DNA from: Mytilisepta virgata
Lineage: Eukaryota > Mollusca > Bivalvia > Mytilida > Mytilidae
Length of the DNA: 64,000 nucleotides
Direction: 5' to 3'
Assembly (NCBI GenBank): GCA_028015205.1
Contig: CM051521.1
Location: 124,628,614 to 124,692,613 of the forward strand
Below are positions 14,201 to 29,200 of this stretch, one piece after another; positions within the stretch are counted from its first letter, which is position 1; each line of letters begins with the position of its first letter. The notes under the pieces are model-generated. The model was not told the origin of the DNA. It worked only from the letters and a program-made list of their open reading frames with translations, and made no database searches. The position numbers were made by a program, and so were the translations under genes.

Positions 14201-17200
14201 TGAAAGATCTTTTGGGTATCTAGTATAAATTTTATGTTTTATTTTCTTTTCCATCGAGAAACATGGCTGCCATGGCTAAAAATAGAACATAGGTGAAAAT
14301 TCACTTTTTGGCTCATATCTCAAAAAACTAAGCAGTTCGAGCAAAACTGACAAGAAGTCAAAATGTTCATGAGGTCATGATTTACCTGCCATGAAATTTT
14401 CAAACGGAACGGTGAACCCATTTTCAGATTGTTGCCCCTGAATTGTTAATTTTAAGGAAATTTTGCAGTTTTTTGGTTATTAACTTGAATATTATTATAG
14501 ATAAAGACAAACTGTAACCAGCAGAAATGTTCAGCAAAGTAAGATCTACAAATAAGTCAACATTACCAAAGTCGTCAATTGACCCCTTAGAGGAGTTTTT
14601 GCCCTTGAAAAATTATTTACATGTTAACAGTAATAATAAGTAAAAATAATGGTCTGACATATTGTCACAGATGTTTAGAGCATAACATGAAATAAATTAA
14701 ATGGTAGCTGTACAACTGAAATGGAGGGTCAAGGGTCAAGGTCATTGAAAAAGTCCCTAGCAACCATATCTATTTGGGTTCAGGATTCTATATTTTAACT
14801 TGCAAGTCAATATTAAGAAGAAAATTGCAAGGGTATACATTAAATAGCAAATATAATCATTGATGCAAGATCTACACAAAATATAACAGGTGAGCGATTC
14901 AGGCTCTTGGGAGTCTCTTGTTGTCTTATATCTCAAAAACTAAAGCATTTAGAGCAAAACTGACGTGAGTAAAACTGTTCATCAGGTCAAGATCTACCTG
15001 CCATGAAATTTTCAGACGAATCGATCAACCCATTGTTGGTTTATTCCCTGAATTGTTAATTTTAAGGAAGTTTTGCAGTTTTAGATTATTATCTTGAATA
15101 TTATAGATAAAGACAAGCTGTAAACAGCAAAAATGTTCAACAAAGTAAGATCTACAAATAAGTCAACATGACCAAAATCATTGATTGACCCCTTATAGGA
15201 GTTTTTGCTCTTTAAAGACAGCGTCTGGCGTAAACTTTCCTTTAAAAATCTTCTCCTCTGAAACCACTGGGCCAATTGGGACCAAACTAAAGTTGAATGG
15301 TCCTTGGGTGGCCCCCTTCCCAAATTATATCCGGCATCCCTGATTCCCAACTGACATGGCTGCTGTTACTAAAAATAGAAAAAAGAGGGATGAATTTAAA
15401 AAATCTTCTATGAAACTACAAGGCCAATTGTAACCAAACTTGGCAGTATTGGTCCTTTGAAGGTTCTCTTTTAGGATTATTTCAGATGACTCTTGACTGT
15501 TAACCAAGATGGCCGCCACAACCGAACTTAGTTTAACATAGGGCCCTATTGTAAAATTCATTGAAAAATCTTCTTGTCTGAAACCACTAAGCCAATTAGA
15601 ACTAGACTTGGTAGCAATGGTCTTTAGATGGTCCTCTTTCAGAATTGTGTCTGGTGACTGCCAACCAAGATGGCTGCCACAGCCGAACTTAATTTAACAT
15701 AGAATCCTATAGAAAAACCAGCCAAATTTACTGCAACACTTAAAATTTTAGTCCAGGTGAGCAATACAGGCTCTTGAGAGCCTCTAGTTCTGCTAAAGAT
15801 CTCAGCTATTAACAAGTCAGTGAGTGAGTGAGTGCTCAATAAGTCCCATGCTGTGTTGCGAAAGATATCAGCTGTTTAGCACTACATATACCCTTTGTTA
15901 TGCTGCTAAGGATTTCAGACAGCTATTAATAGGTAAGGCCAAATAGAGTGCAAAAATATGCTCCATTTTGTGCTGTTAACAGGTCAGTTCATACAATGTG
16001 CCTTAGTATAGTCATCTGGTGCAGAGAAAAATCTGAAACGGATTTTCTGTGCTAGGCCACATTTAGGACAAAAATATATTCTTTAATATGAACAGATGAT
16101 GGAATCATTGAATTAAGTACATTTTGTATCTCCACATTTCAAATTTTTTTAAATGTTCCTAAAAATTGTTACCTATGGAAATAAATGAATCCACAGTATA
16201 TCAATGATACTATACCACTTATATCTATTCATGTAGTATATTGATATAATATCTCACATGTAGTAGATTGATATATCTCACTTTCATATATTGAATATAC
16301 AGTTGACTCTCGTTATCTCAAACACATTTAAGTTAAAATGGGAGTAACTCGAATTATTTGTTTGGACCCTCAACAGCAGTAACTATACAGATTTACTCCT
16401 GATATCTCAAATTTTTGCTCAAGTTGAACTAGATTTTCAGGTCCCAATGGATTTGACATAACGAGAATTGACTGTATTTAAAATAAATTTTAATTCTTAG
16501 AATTATAAATAAGGGCATCTGCGTGTCTTATAGACAAATTCTCTGGGTATAAACTAGTAAATACCTTATTGAACATGATTTCTCTTTTCATATCATAATC
16601 TGGTGTGCTATTGCCATCACTTGTCTGTTAGAAGATCGATGAATATAAATTTTGAATGTGAAATAAGAGGAAAAATTTCATTCATATTTTTCAAATTTAT
16701 TCCTCTTAAACAAAACAAATATGCAAGTCCATACCGAACTTGTTTTGATTTTCGTATCGAAAGTAAAGTTCCTAACACAAAAAAATAAAACAATTTACTG
16801 AAGAATTGTTCTTATTTATAAGTTTGTTATTTCTTGGAAGTCTCTCAGGCCTTAAAAATTTATTGTTCTTGGAAGTCTCTTAGACCTATAAATTGTTCTC
16901 TTGGAAGTCTCTCAGACCCTTAATTTATAGAGGAGTACCAAGCAACCACATATCATGAATGAAAGAATTTAATGAGGAGACAAAAAGTTTGTGATGAATA
17001 ATCTTATGCAAATTATAAGGATTTAATATGGTATTAGTATTCTTGTAAATTTATAAATACAAAAAGATAATATTTCTGTTAAGCCATTTTTAAGCTATGT
17101 TAATGTATAAAGATTTTCACTTTTCTTACCAGTGCTCTATGATTCTGTTAGGGTTTTTCTTCCACCAATGAAAATTTAACAATATAATATAGTCAGCTGT

Positions 17201-20200
17201 GCTAATATTTTTTCAAAGACCTTTACATAAAAAGACTTGACATAAAAAAAACAAATTGTATGTTAGTAATAAATATAAAAAAATAATTAGCCATATAAAA
17301 TGATTTGTATACTTTTAATATTTATTTCAGTCTTGTTGTGTTTGTACCGTCTAGTAATAACCATATATAGCTGAATTCCTCGAAAATTGCTTTATATTCA
17401 ACTATCCAAAGGCCAGCTTATCCTTGAAATTCTTCTATTATATCAAAATATGACAAAAATTTTATTGTTATAATATATTTTGTTATAACACCATGGATAA
17501 AAACATATTTAATGTGTTCGTTTAAATATTGAAATTAAAAGTGAAATGTATAGGAAGATAATTTATCTAGATTTGAACTCCTACTGGTTTTTTAATGCAG
17601 GCTTTATTTCTGATGTAAAACATGATATACTTTTATAACAAACACACCCATATACATAAATATAACACAAAATTACATTTAAATGGATCCATCAGAAGTG
17701 GCACCCATTGTATAAAATTTCTCAATTGATGTATAGGATAGCCATTTAATTTTAACACTCCTAAAATCTGGTTTCCTTTTACAGACATTGAGTCCTGGGA
17801 AATAGTTACATTTGATAGACTTATACAATTAATTATAGATCTGTGTGAATTACAAAATATGATTAATGGAAGAATCACAGACTGAGCTATATTTATTTCT
17901 TTTTTACTAGCATTGTCATTAAAAAATAATTGGAATGATATTTGGTATCCCTAAACAGATCATGACATACTAGACTATTTATGTGTTAATTATGAGTTAT
18001 CTCCCTTGCTCCAGGTTAACTATGACATATAAATATTGTAGGTGTTCAATTTTCAAATATTTTATACTGGTGTATTATTACAATAAAAGAATCTAATTCA
18101 ACCTTGTACAAAAAGGTAGGGTCAATTCAGACCTATATATTACTATTTTGTATACAATTAAATTAAAACTTCCTAAACTGTCAGTTGATAAGTAATAAAA
18201 GCTGATGTATATCAGGTAAGAACAGGTAAAACTTTCTCAAGGTATATTATCTTTATGCATAAATTGACATTGTCGGAATGTAGGACATTCTCACCTTTTA
18301 CTTTATACTGGTATGACATAATAGGTAAATACTTTTTATCTGTCATATTATTGTGTTAAAATGTCATCATTTTTCTATTAAACAGTATATAATTCTACAA
18401 TTTATTTTTGACAAGGACGAATACAAGACAAATATAAACATGTAAAGTTTTCTTTAGTATTTGTATATAACAAACATATGACTGGAAGAAGAAGACATTT
18501 TCATATGCCTTACTGATAATATTTTTCAATTCTGTTTTCATGTAAACAATTCTTTTGATGTTTATAACTTGCTCACAGCCAGGTAATATCTACAGTATAT
18601 TATTTTGCTGCAGTCTTTCATGTTTTGAATAATGTTTTATTATTTACATAAACTTTACCTATAAAATTTCACCTGAAAAGTTAATTAATAAAACTTATAA
18701 AAAGATGTAACACATTTATCAAAGTTGAGAAAATTGAGTATTTAACACATTGTTTTGGTTTTTGGGGAGAATGTTTTATCAGTTTGTGTGAATAAACAAT
18801 GAGTCAGTTCTAACATCATTTTAGATTCAGTGATTTTGTAGTTTTAAATATTTGTGAACACAGTGACTCAACTTATGTACTTAAAAAATTATTTGAAAGT
18901 ACCTGACTGTTTGGTTTAGAATCACCAGAACAACTGACGTCTTGTTAACTTTTTATTCGAGATGGAATAAAGTGAAATCTTTAGCATTTTAACATATATC
19001 ATTAGCTACTACAAGAAAAGAGTAATAAAGTATTATCAAGCATAGTAAAATTCCACTGTATCACAGCACTTAAAGACATGAAAATGATCATACCTAAATG
19101 TATTGACAGATGATTACATGTAATTCAAGCCAGCAGATTAATGTTCCCGTTTAGTCATGTTAATCATGCTGTATTTTCAAAAGTAGGAAATAAAAAAATG
19201 CAACTTCGGCAAATATTTAGGTTCAGTGACTAGAATATAAAGTTGTATAAATGTGACAAAAAACCATTGCATTCTGAATCATAATACAAGGAATAAGGGT
19301 GGGCAACTTTAACATAGTCAGAGTTTAAATCAATGTATATTGTATTTTCCAGAAGCCAGTTTTGCTGTCCAAGCCAGAGCCATAAAGGAATATTTTAATA
19401 TTTATGATCCTCAGTCACTGTCATTTAAAGAAGGGGACATAATCAGGGTGAGTACATTGTACAGGCTTGAACTTTGATAAGAATTGGTCCTGGTATAAAC
19501 ACTAACAGTTAGTTATTATCATACTGGACCAAAATAGTAGTACAGTTTTATAATTACCCCGTTCAAACTGATTATGTAAATAAACGGAATTTTAAACTAT
19601 AATATTAAAGATGCATGATATTGCATACTGTTTAGTATGAACAGTTTATTGAAAAAATAATGGAACTCCGAACGATTGCTTAATGCCACATCAGTGGTGT
19701 ATTACATCTTAGCATTGTAGTGAGGGGATCCAAATGATTGATTGTTGACACATTGGTGGTGTATTATAATCACATGGTGGTAAGGAGATCCAAATGATTG
19801 ATTAATACCATATTGGTGGTGTAATTTAATCACATGGTGGTTTAAATTGATTGTTGCCACATTGATTATGTACAAAATAATCACATGGTGCTAAGGAGAT
19901 CAAAATGATTGATTAATACCACATTGTAGTCACATGGTGGTTTGGAGATCCAAATGATTGATTGTTGCCACATTGGTGGTGTATTATAGTCACATGGTGC
20001 TGAGGGATCCAATGATTGATTAATGCCACATTGGTGGTGTATTATAATCACATGGTGGTGAGGGATCCAATGATTGATTAATGCTACATTGGTGGTGTAT
20101 TTTTATCACATGGTGGTGAGGAGATCTATATGATTGATTGATGGTGTTTTATAGTCACATGGTGGTGAGGGATCCAATGCTTGATTAATGCTACATTGGT

Positions 20201-23200
20201 AGTGTATTATAATCACATGGTGGTGAGGGATCCAATGCTTGATTAATGCAAGATTGGTGGTGTATTATAATCACGTGGTGAGGGATCCAATGCATGATTA
20301 ATGCCAGATTGGTGGTGTATTATAATCACATGGTGGTGAGGGATCCAATGATCGATTACTGCCACATTGGTGGTGTATTATAATCACATGGTGGTGAGGA
20401 ATCCAATGATTGATTAATGCTTCATTGGTGGTGTATTTTTATCACATTGTGGTGAGATCTAAATGATTGATTGATGGTGTTTTATAGTCACATGGTGGTG
20501 AGGGATCCAATGCTTGATTAATGCCAAATTGGTGGTGTATTATAATCACATGGTGGTGAGGGATCCAATGATTTATTAATGCCACATTGGTGGTGTATTT
20601 CTATCACATGGTGGTGAGGGATCCAATGATTGATTAATGCCAGATTTGTGGTGTATTATAATCACATGGTGGTGAGGGATCCAATGTTTGATAATGCCAC
20701 ATTGGTGGTGTATTTTAATCACATGGTGGTGAGGGATCCAATGATTTATTAATGCCACATAGGTGGTGTATTTTTATCACATGGTGGTTAGGGATCCACT
20801 GATTGATTAATGCCATATTGGTGGTGTATTATAATCACATGGTGGTGAGGGATCCAATGATTTATTAATGCCACATTGGTGGTGTATTTTTATCACAAGG
20901 TGGTGAGGGATCCAATGATTGATTAATGCCACATTGGTGGTTTATTATAATCACATGGTGGCGAGGAGATACAAATGATTGATTAATGCCACATTGGTGG
21001 TGTATTATAATCACATGGTGGTGAGGGATCCAATGATTTATTAATACCACATTGGTGGTGTATTTTTATCACATGGTGGTGAGGGATCCAATGATTGATT
21101 AATGCCACATTGGTGGTGTATTATAATAACACGATGGTGAGGCCAAATGATTAAATAATGCCATGTTGATGGTGTTTTTCAGCACGTAGCACCATTGATG
21201 ATGATGTTTTATTCCTTTTTAGCTCACCTGACCTGAAGGGTCATGTGAGCTATTGCTATCACTTGGTGTCCGTCGTCCGTCTGTCTGTCGTCCGTCCGTC
21301 GTCCGTTAACTTTTTCAAACGTTAACTCCTCCAACACCATAAGTCCAACTGCAACCAAACTTTGTACAGTTATTAATTGGTATGGGTGCTACAAATCTAT
21401 TGTTTGGATTTTTGATTCGTATAAAAACATTGCCGTCATGGCTAAAAATAGAACATAGGGGTAAATCGCAGTTTTTTGCAAATAAGTCAGAAACGGTCAC
21501 AGATATCAAAATTCTGGCATAGGGTAAAAGTGATCAGCACCTCAAGATCTACCTGCCCTGAAATTTTGAAGAAGATCCAACCACTCATTTCAGAGTTATC
21601 ACCCTTTTTCCTGATTTTTTCCAAATTTTGCACTTTTTAAACTCATTATTTTGAAAACTATAAAAGATATCTGAGAAATTCAAATTGCATATTGTTAGGC
21701 ACATCAAGATCTACAAAATCTGTAACAGGCTCAAAGTTGTAGGGCCATTCGTTTAGAAGTTATCCCCCTTAAAACATAAAAATTGACCATTTTTACAGTC
21801 TTTCCTCATAATATTGAAGCCATTTACTCCTCCGACACCATAAGTTCAATTGTAATCAGACCTGGTATAGTTCTTTTGCAATCACCTTGTCTGTCTGTCC
21901 TTCCATTACAAACTTTCAAAACCGATTTTTCTGCTTCACCTGAAAGGATCGATTTAAATTTGGTATACAACTTAAGCGCGATGAGATGAACCATGCCTCC
22001 CCTTTCCAGGTCAGTCGTGCATTTACTTCCTGTTTATTGTGGGTCATTAATGGACAGTTTTCATATCAGATTTTCTGCTTCTACTGAAGGGATTGAAATT
22101 CAGTACACAGCTTTTTTATGTAACTTGTAGCATGCCTCCCCTTTCCAGGTCAGTCGTGCATCTACTTCCTGTTTCCTGAATCAACTTGACTGTTTAAGGA
22201 TCATAAATAGACAATTTTTCGTAACACTATTCTTGGCTTCTACTGAAAAGATTGATTTCAAATTTAATACACAGCTGTATTATGATGAGTTGTAACGTGC
22301 CTCCCCTTTCCAGGTCACTCAGACATCTACTTCCTATTTTCCAAATGATAAAGTGGGGGTATCCTTAGCACAACTAAGTGCAACCCCTTGTTGCAATTGC
22401 TTTATGAACATGACTGTTGTCATCATTTCTTAAACATCTCTGAAAAAAATTCTTTAAAACTTTGTACACTCCATTTATTATGTCGCCTGCAACGTGTTGC
22501 AAAGTGACATATAGGAGTCACTTTGACATTATCCGTCGTCCTGCATCCTGCAGCGTCACTAAAATTTCCGGCGCAGTTTTCCGGGCAACTACATGTCACA
22601 GCCTCTTGATATTTGGTATGTAGCTTCCTCATATAGAACTTTATGGTGGAAAGCGATTTTATGTCCGTAACTCATCTACTTCCTGTTTACCGAATATTTT
22701 AAGACGCAGGCGACATATGTCTTCCATGGAAGACTGCCATTCTAGTTTATAGAATCTCCTCTTCCCAAAAAATGCAAATAGTAAATGCTGACCAAACAAC
22801 ATTGTCACAGTTGCTAAAACAGACACAGGTTAAACCACATTTTTAGTGTCTAAATTTAAAAAATATGACAATAGATAATCTAGTGCAAACTTCCTTGTGT
22901 GAATTCAACTATGGCTCCAGAATAAAAACTGTTGCACAAACATTGAGCTCATAGAGCTTTACTTGCATGTAAGTTTCCTTTTGAATATAGGTGTCAGATG
23001 ACGCTTTGTACAGGTTATAACCCTTTGAAGTAATTTGTAGCATTTACAGCTGACCTGAAGGATCATGTGATCTATTATCATCACTAGCAGTCCAACTTAC
23101 TATTAACTTTTCTTCCAAAAATCCTCTGACACCACCAAAAATTTGATTTCAAACTTTGTCCACTTGCTATAAGATGTCATTTTCCAAATTTGTGCAACTA

Positions 23201-26200
23201 TTGCAGATAGAGAAAAGCTGTTGCTTGCTTAAACCTTAAGCTCTACAAAAGTTTTCATTAGGTTGAAGATGTCAGATGATCCCTTATAGCGGTTATAACC
23301 CTTCATACAGGTAAAAAATAACATTTTTTCATGTTTTTGCCCTATAAAATTGCAGATAGAAAAAGCTGTTGCTTGTTTAAACCTTCACATAATTGAGCTC
23401 TTCAAAAGTCTGAATTGGGTGGAAGTTGTCAAATGATCCATTAGAGAAGTAAGAAAAGACCCTTAACTTAAGAACCAGGTGAGCGATTCAGGCTCCTGGG
23501 AGCCTCTTGTTATAGTCTTTGAATGGCAGATTAAATCAGGATCCTGGTATCATCAGCCTCGTGACCTGATAATGTAACTTCTTGAACTCTAATGCTCCTT
23601 CACTTCCCAGACTTTATTTAATATCTTCACTTGCTATAGAGTTAGATACATGCCTCTTTTATTTAATACCAAAATGCAGGTTGTGTAATATAAATGAATA
23701 AAATTAGAGTAAATTTTATCATAGATATACTTCATATCACTGCAGAAGTTAAATATTATGGCAGTGATTTACATGTTATTTTATACTGGCCAGGTTTCTT
23801 CACTCAATTTGTACTGGAATGAAGTATTTATTTTGTATATAATGAATACAGTACAGAGTTGATTTACAGGTCAGAGTTCTCTTACAATAATTAGTTGACC
23901 AGTTCAGCTATTAAAACAGCTATATTTGATGAATTGAGGCACCACGGTTTGTTTATTTTGTAGTTTTAATTAGTCCAAATTTTTCCTGACATTTTCATGA
24001 ACTCTGAAAAGAAATAGCAAAATCTTATAAAAAAAAAATTGTAAACTTACAGAACATGGAAATGTATTTAGAATTTGTTACTCACTTATTAACTGTTAAT
24101 GAGAGATGTTTATATTGTATTCATGTATAAAAAGGTAAATAGATAAATATTTATTTCTAATCTGATTTTATTTACAGAAATGAATGTCAAATATCTTGAA
24201 TAAACTTTAGTAAATACAAAAATATAATAAATTATATGAAAATTTATAAATTTACTTGAACAGATTAAGAAGGAAAATAGAAATGTCGGTAAAATTAGGA
24301 TTATTGAGGTATGATAACTATAGACTGAAACATTAGATAATTGCTTTCAAGTGAATTGGTTATGAGTAATTAACAACTGTATTGACTTTATGTAATGACT
24401 CCAATAAAGCAGATATAATCTAACTTATTTGGAATGGAATATCTTTGGATGATTCCTAAACTTTTGTGAGCTTGGACTAAAATATCTTACATTAGAAACA
24501 ATATACAATTCAGGACAAAACTACTTAAAAGCCTTCTTTGAAACGACTTAAACAAACCAAGGTGGAATGTCCTTGGATTGCCCCTATTCATAAATGTGTT
24601 CCTATGGCAATATGAAAATAGAAATTAATAAAAATGCTGACATTTAGTTAATATATATTCCTGTTTTTGTCATGTTCTGTACTTTTAACCATTATAAACA
24701 TACCTGTGATCCATCCAAAATAGTCAAATGTTATGAAAATTAATCTAGAATGTTAAAAAGAATTTGAGAAATTTTAGGGGTAAGGTATATAACTTTAAGA
24801 AAAATTCGAACCATGGCAAATATTGTCCGTTTTGTTCAAAAACAGAGAATTTGTATAAAAATTATAATCCTCTAACAATTACTAAATATTTATTTATGTT
24901 GCTCATATATGAATTGATATGTATACAAGTAGTTTTCGTTGAATGGGATTACAATGGATTTACTTATTTTTGTGGATATTATTGAAATTTTCCAGGATAG
25001 AGTTTTTTTGTTTTTCTGAAATTCTCCTATAAGTTCTCTCTATATGGTGAAATTTTTCTTAGCAATGAATTTGCAGCAAACAATATGCAGTAATAAATTG
25101 TTGAGTACTTAAATTAATGGTTCCGATGTTAAAAAGATATCAGATATTTACTTGTGAACACATTATAATGATAAAATGCTGCCTTAATGTTCACTCTTTT
25201 GTAACATTCACATTGTGGCTGCTACTATCCAGAAACTTCTCTGTAATTACAGTTCAGCATATTTAAAAAAAATGTAGCAAGTGCTCATTTGGACTTTTAT
25301 CATTTGTGGTTCCATCAGACATGATATTTATGCAATTTTACTGATTTATATAACCCAGTTTATATAATAACCAGTAGACAAAAAATATATGTTCCATTGT
25401 AGAATTCTGAAATGTCCCTTCAGTGGTTAATTATACAATAAAAGTTATACAGACTACAAATTACATAAATTAATAATAAAACAAGGCTTTGGGATAGTGG
25501 AGGGTGGGGTAATTAATATATTTGCTGGAGGTCGTGAAGACATTTATCTTTTCCATATACTGATATATGTTATTACACAAAAACATATACTGATATATGT
25601 TATTACTCAAAAATGAACAAGAATTTTGAAAGTTTACATTATTGAAATAGGAGTAAAATTGCAAGAATAACATGTAGACATTTTCAGCTCAATTGGATTG
25701 ATTGATTGGTATTTAACACCGAGCTGGCGGTATTACAGCCAATATCACAGCGATCAATTGGATTGATTGATTGGTATTTAACACCGAGCTGGCTGTATTA
25801 CAGCCAATATCACAGTGATCAATTGGATTGTTTGATTGGTATTTAACACCGAGCTGGCGGTATTACAGCCAATATCACAGCCATCAATTGGATTGATTGA
25901 TTGGTATTTAACACCGAGCTGGCGGTATTACAGCCAATATCACAGCCATCAATTGGATTGATTGATTGGTATTAACACTGAGCTGGCGGTATTACAGCCA
26001 ATATCACAGTGATCAATTGGATTGATTGATTTGTATTTAACACCGAGCTGGCGGTATTACAGCCAATATCACAGTGATCAATTGGATTGATTGATTGGTA
26101 TTTAACACCGAGCTGGCGGTATTACAGCCAATATCACAGTGATCAATTGGATTGATTGATTGGTATTTAACACCGAGCTGGCGGTATTACAGCCAATATC

Positions 26201-29200
26201 ACAGTGATCAATTGGATTGATTGATTGGTATTTAACACCGAGCTGGCGGTATTACATTCAATATCACAGTGATCAATTGGATTGATTGATTGGTATTTAA
26301 CACCGAGCTGGCGGTATTACATTCAATATCACAGTGATCAATTGGATTGATTGATTGGTATTTAACACCAAGCTGGTGGTATTACAGCCAATATCACAGT
26401 GATCAATTGGATTGATTGATTGGTATTTAACACCAAGCTGGTGGTATTACAGCCAGTATCACAGCGATCAATTGGATTGATTGATTGGTATTTAACACTG
26501 AGCTGGTGGTATTACAGCCAATATCACAGCCATCAATTGGATTGATTGATTGGTATTTAACACCGAGCTGGTGGTATTACAGCCAATATCACAGTGATCA
26601 ATTGGATTGATTGATTGGTATTTAACACCTAGCTGGTGGTATTACAGCCAATATCACAGTGATCAATTGGATTGATTGATTGGTATTTAACACCGAGCTG
26701 GCGGTATTACAGCCAATATCACAGTGATCAATTGGATTGATTGATTGGTATTTAACACCGAGCTGGTGGTATTACAGCCAATATCACAGTGATCAATTGG
26801 ATTGATTGATTGGTATTTAACACCGAGCTGGCGGTATTACAGCCAATATCACAGTAATCAATTGGATTGATTGATTGGTATTTAACACCGAGCTGGTGGT
26901 ATTACAGCCAATATCACAGTGATCAATTGGATTGATTGATTGGTATTTAACACCAAGCTGGCAGTATTACAGCCAATATCACAGTGATCAATTGGATTGA
27001 TTGATTGGTATTTAACACCGAGCTGGTGGTATTACAGCCAATATCACAGCCATCAATTGGATTGATTGATTGGTATTTAACACTGAGCTGGTGGTATTAC
27101 AGCCAATATCACAGTGATCAATTGGATTGATTGATTGGTATTTAACACAGAGCTGGTGGTATTACAGCCAATGTGACAGCGATCAGTTGGATTGAAGCTG
27201 TTGCCATCAAGTAGCTTCTGTCATTCATGAACCTTCACCTCATGAACCATTGGGCTACTGGTCCTTTTTTTACAAAAAAAAAAAAAAAGTAATGTCCAGA
27301 GATTCATTAACAATATATTTAGATATATTCTGAAATTTGTGGAAAAATTGGGACCCAGCTTTCATGTACAATGGCAGATTAATTAACATATTAAAGTCTT
27401 ATGTTGGACTTGCTTACTTTGGTTACAATTTGAGTACAGAGTAGAAAAATAATTGGATTTTAGTACTTAACTATGTATTCAGTATAAATGGATACAGTAC
27501 TTTGGATACTTAGTACAACAAAACTGTTGGTACTTAATGACAATATCAGACATCATAGATTGGTATTGTAATGTTTGTGACAATCAATGATGAAAATCCT
27601 ACCCATTTTATGTATACCAAAGAACTGTATATAGTTGGTACTATGGTACTGTAAACCCATTAGTATCTAACACCTACTGGTTGGAGTGTGTATAAGATAA
27701 CCTGTTACTGTGTATATAAACACTGGTCAGCTGCTTAACATTTTTCATGCTGTGTATGTATACACACAAGACAAATTATATAATACTTGATTGTAGCAAG
27801 ATTTATGTCCTGAAATATTTGCATACAGAAAAGAATGTCTTTTTAAATGTTGTTATATAACCGTGTATGGTAAACATATTTAAAGTGATAAAATTAAATG
27901 TCCTTGTAAATTACTGGCCCAGGACCAATATCTGCATTTCCTAGTCCAATGAAAGACGATAAAAGTCTCTTGTGTAATAAAAATGAGGTTCATATATAAA
28001 TATTTCGTATTACGTCTAAAGATTTCTTCAAGGATTTGAGTTGAATTCTACAAGAGTTCCTGATTATTTATAATTGGATAATATTTCAGGATATAAATGG
28101 GGACGATATTTTATCATATGGATAAATTTTAAATTTTTTGGATAGAAACTTTATACTGGTAAATATGTGGAATATTTTTTTAAGAGAAAGAGTAAGGATT
28201 TAAACTTTAATAAGAAAGGTCAGTTTAAATTTCTTTACAAGCTCAATTCTGGTTTCACTACTGTCATTTCAGGGGAGTTGTTTCCCTTGTTAGATATGAT
28301 AACTGGTTTACGGCAATGCAGAGCAATGATGAGAAGTAAATAGGATATTAGTTGTTATTTGAACAGTTCATATTTCCTGACTCAAGTTTTAGAGTTTGAT
28401 ATGTTAAACCGGAAATGAGTTTGCATTGTGCAGAGTTTTGATTTTATTTTAAATGAACAAGATTCAGACTCCTGAAAATGACTGCATTGTCTACTTCGAA
28501 GGAAAATGAATAATAACACTGGTTTAAGTTAAATGAAAATTATAAATCAAATTATTTTCAGGTAGTTTTAAAATTTCAATTTAAATTTATGGTTTAAACA
28601 AGGATTACACTGCGGTAGAAAATTCCCATAAATATTATAAAATTCTGTCTGAAATGCCAGTCAGTACTTTTACATCAGAGGTTGTATTGATTGGGATGAA
28701 ATAATTTATATGAGATTTTTTTTTCTTGGCAGGTTTTAGAACAGCACAGTGACGGATTATGGAAGGGCTGTGTAATAACAGATGGCCGTACCGCAAAAGC
28801 TGGCTATTTCCCTCCTGATCATGTGGTGCTCATTGACAAAAGTGGTACGTCAAAATTTTAATTTAAAAATCAAGTGCTGAATTTCATAATTGTAAATTAT
28901 TCAAAGGGAGATAACTTACTTGATGAGAATATGTTACTTCTAATGAATGTTTACTTTGATTGATTTGATCTAAACATAAATTCAAAAACAGAGACATAGC
29001 TGATAATAAGACACCAAAAAAGGACTGAGCTTTTCTATGTAATACCTGTCCTACAGAAATATCTTTCTTCTTTATTATAATCACATAATTTAATAGAAAT
29101 TTATTAGTTCACTGTTGCTTTATAATCAGGATTTGACATTTTCCCTATTTTCTCTTTGAATTTAAAATCTTTTTGTGTATATTTCAGCTATGATGTCTAG

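Noticed and set aside
19702..21050. His-rich small proteins on the minus strand
   Set aside because: They are translations of the 58-bp minisatellite unit, broken by frame changes between units.
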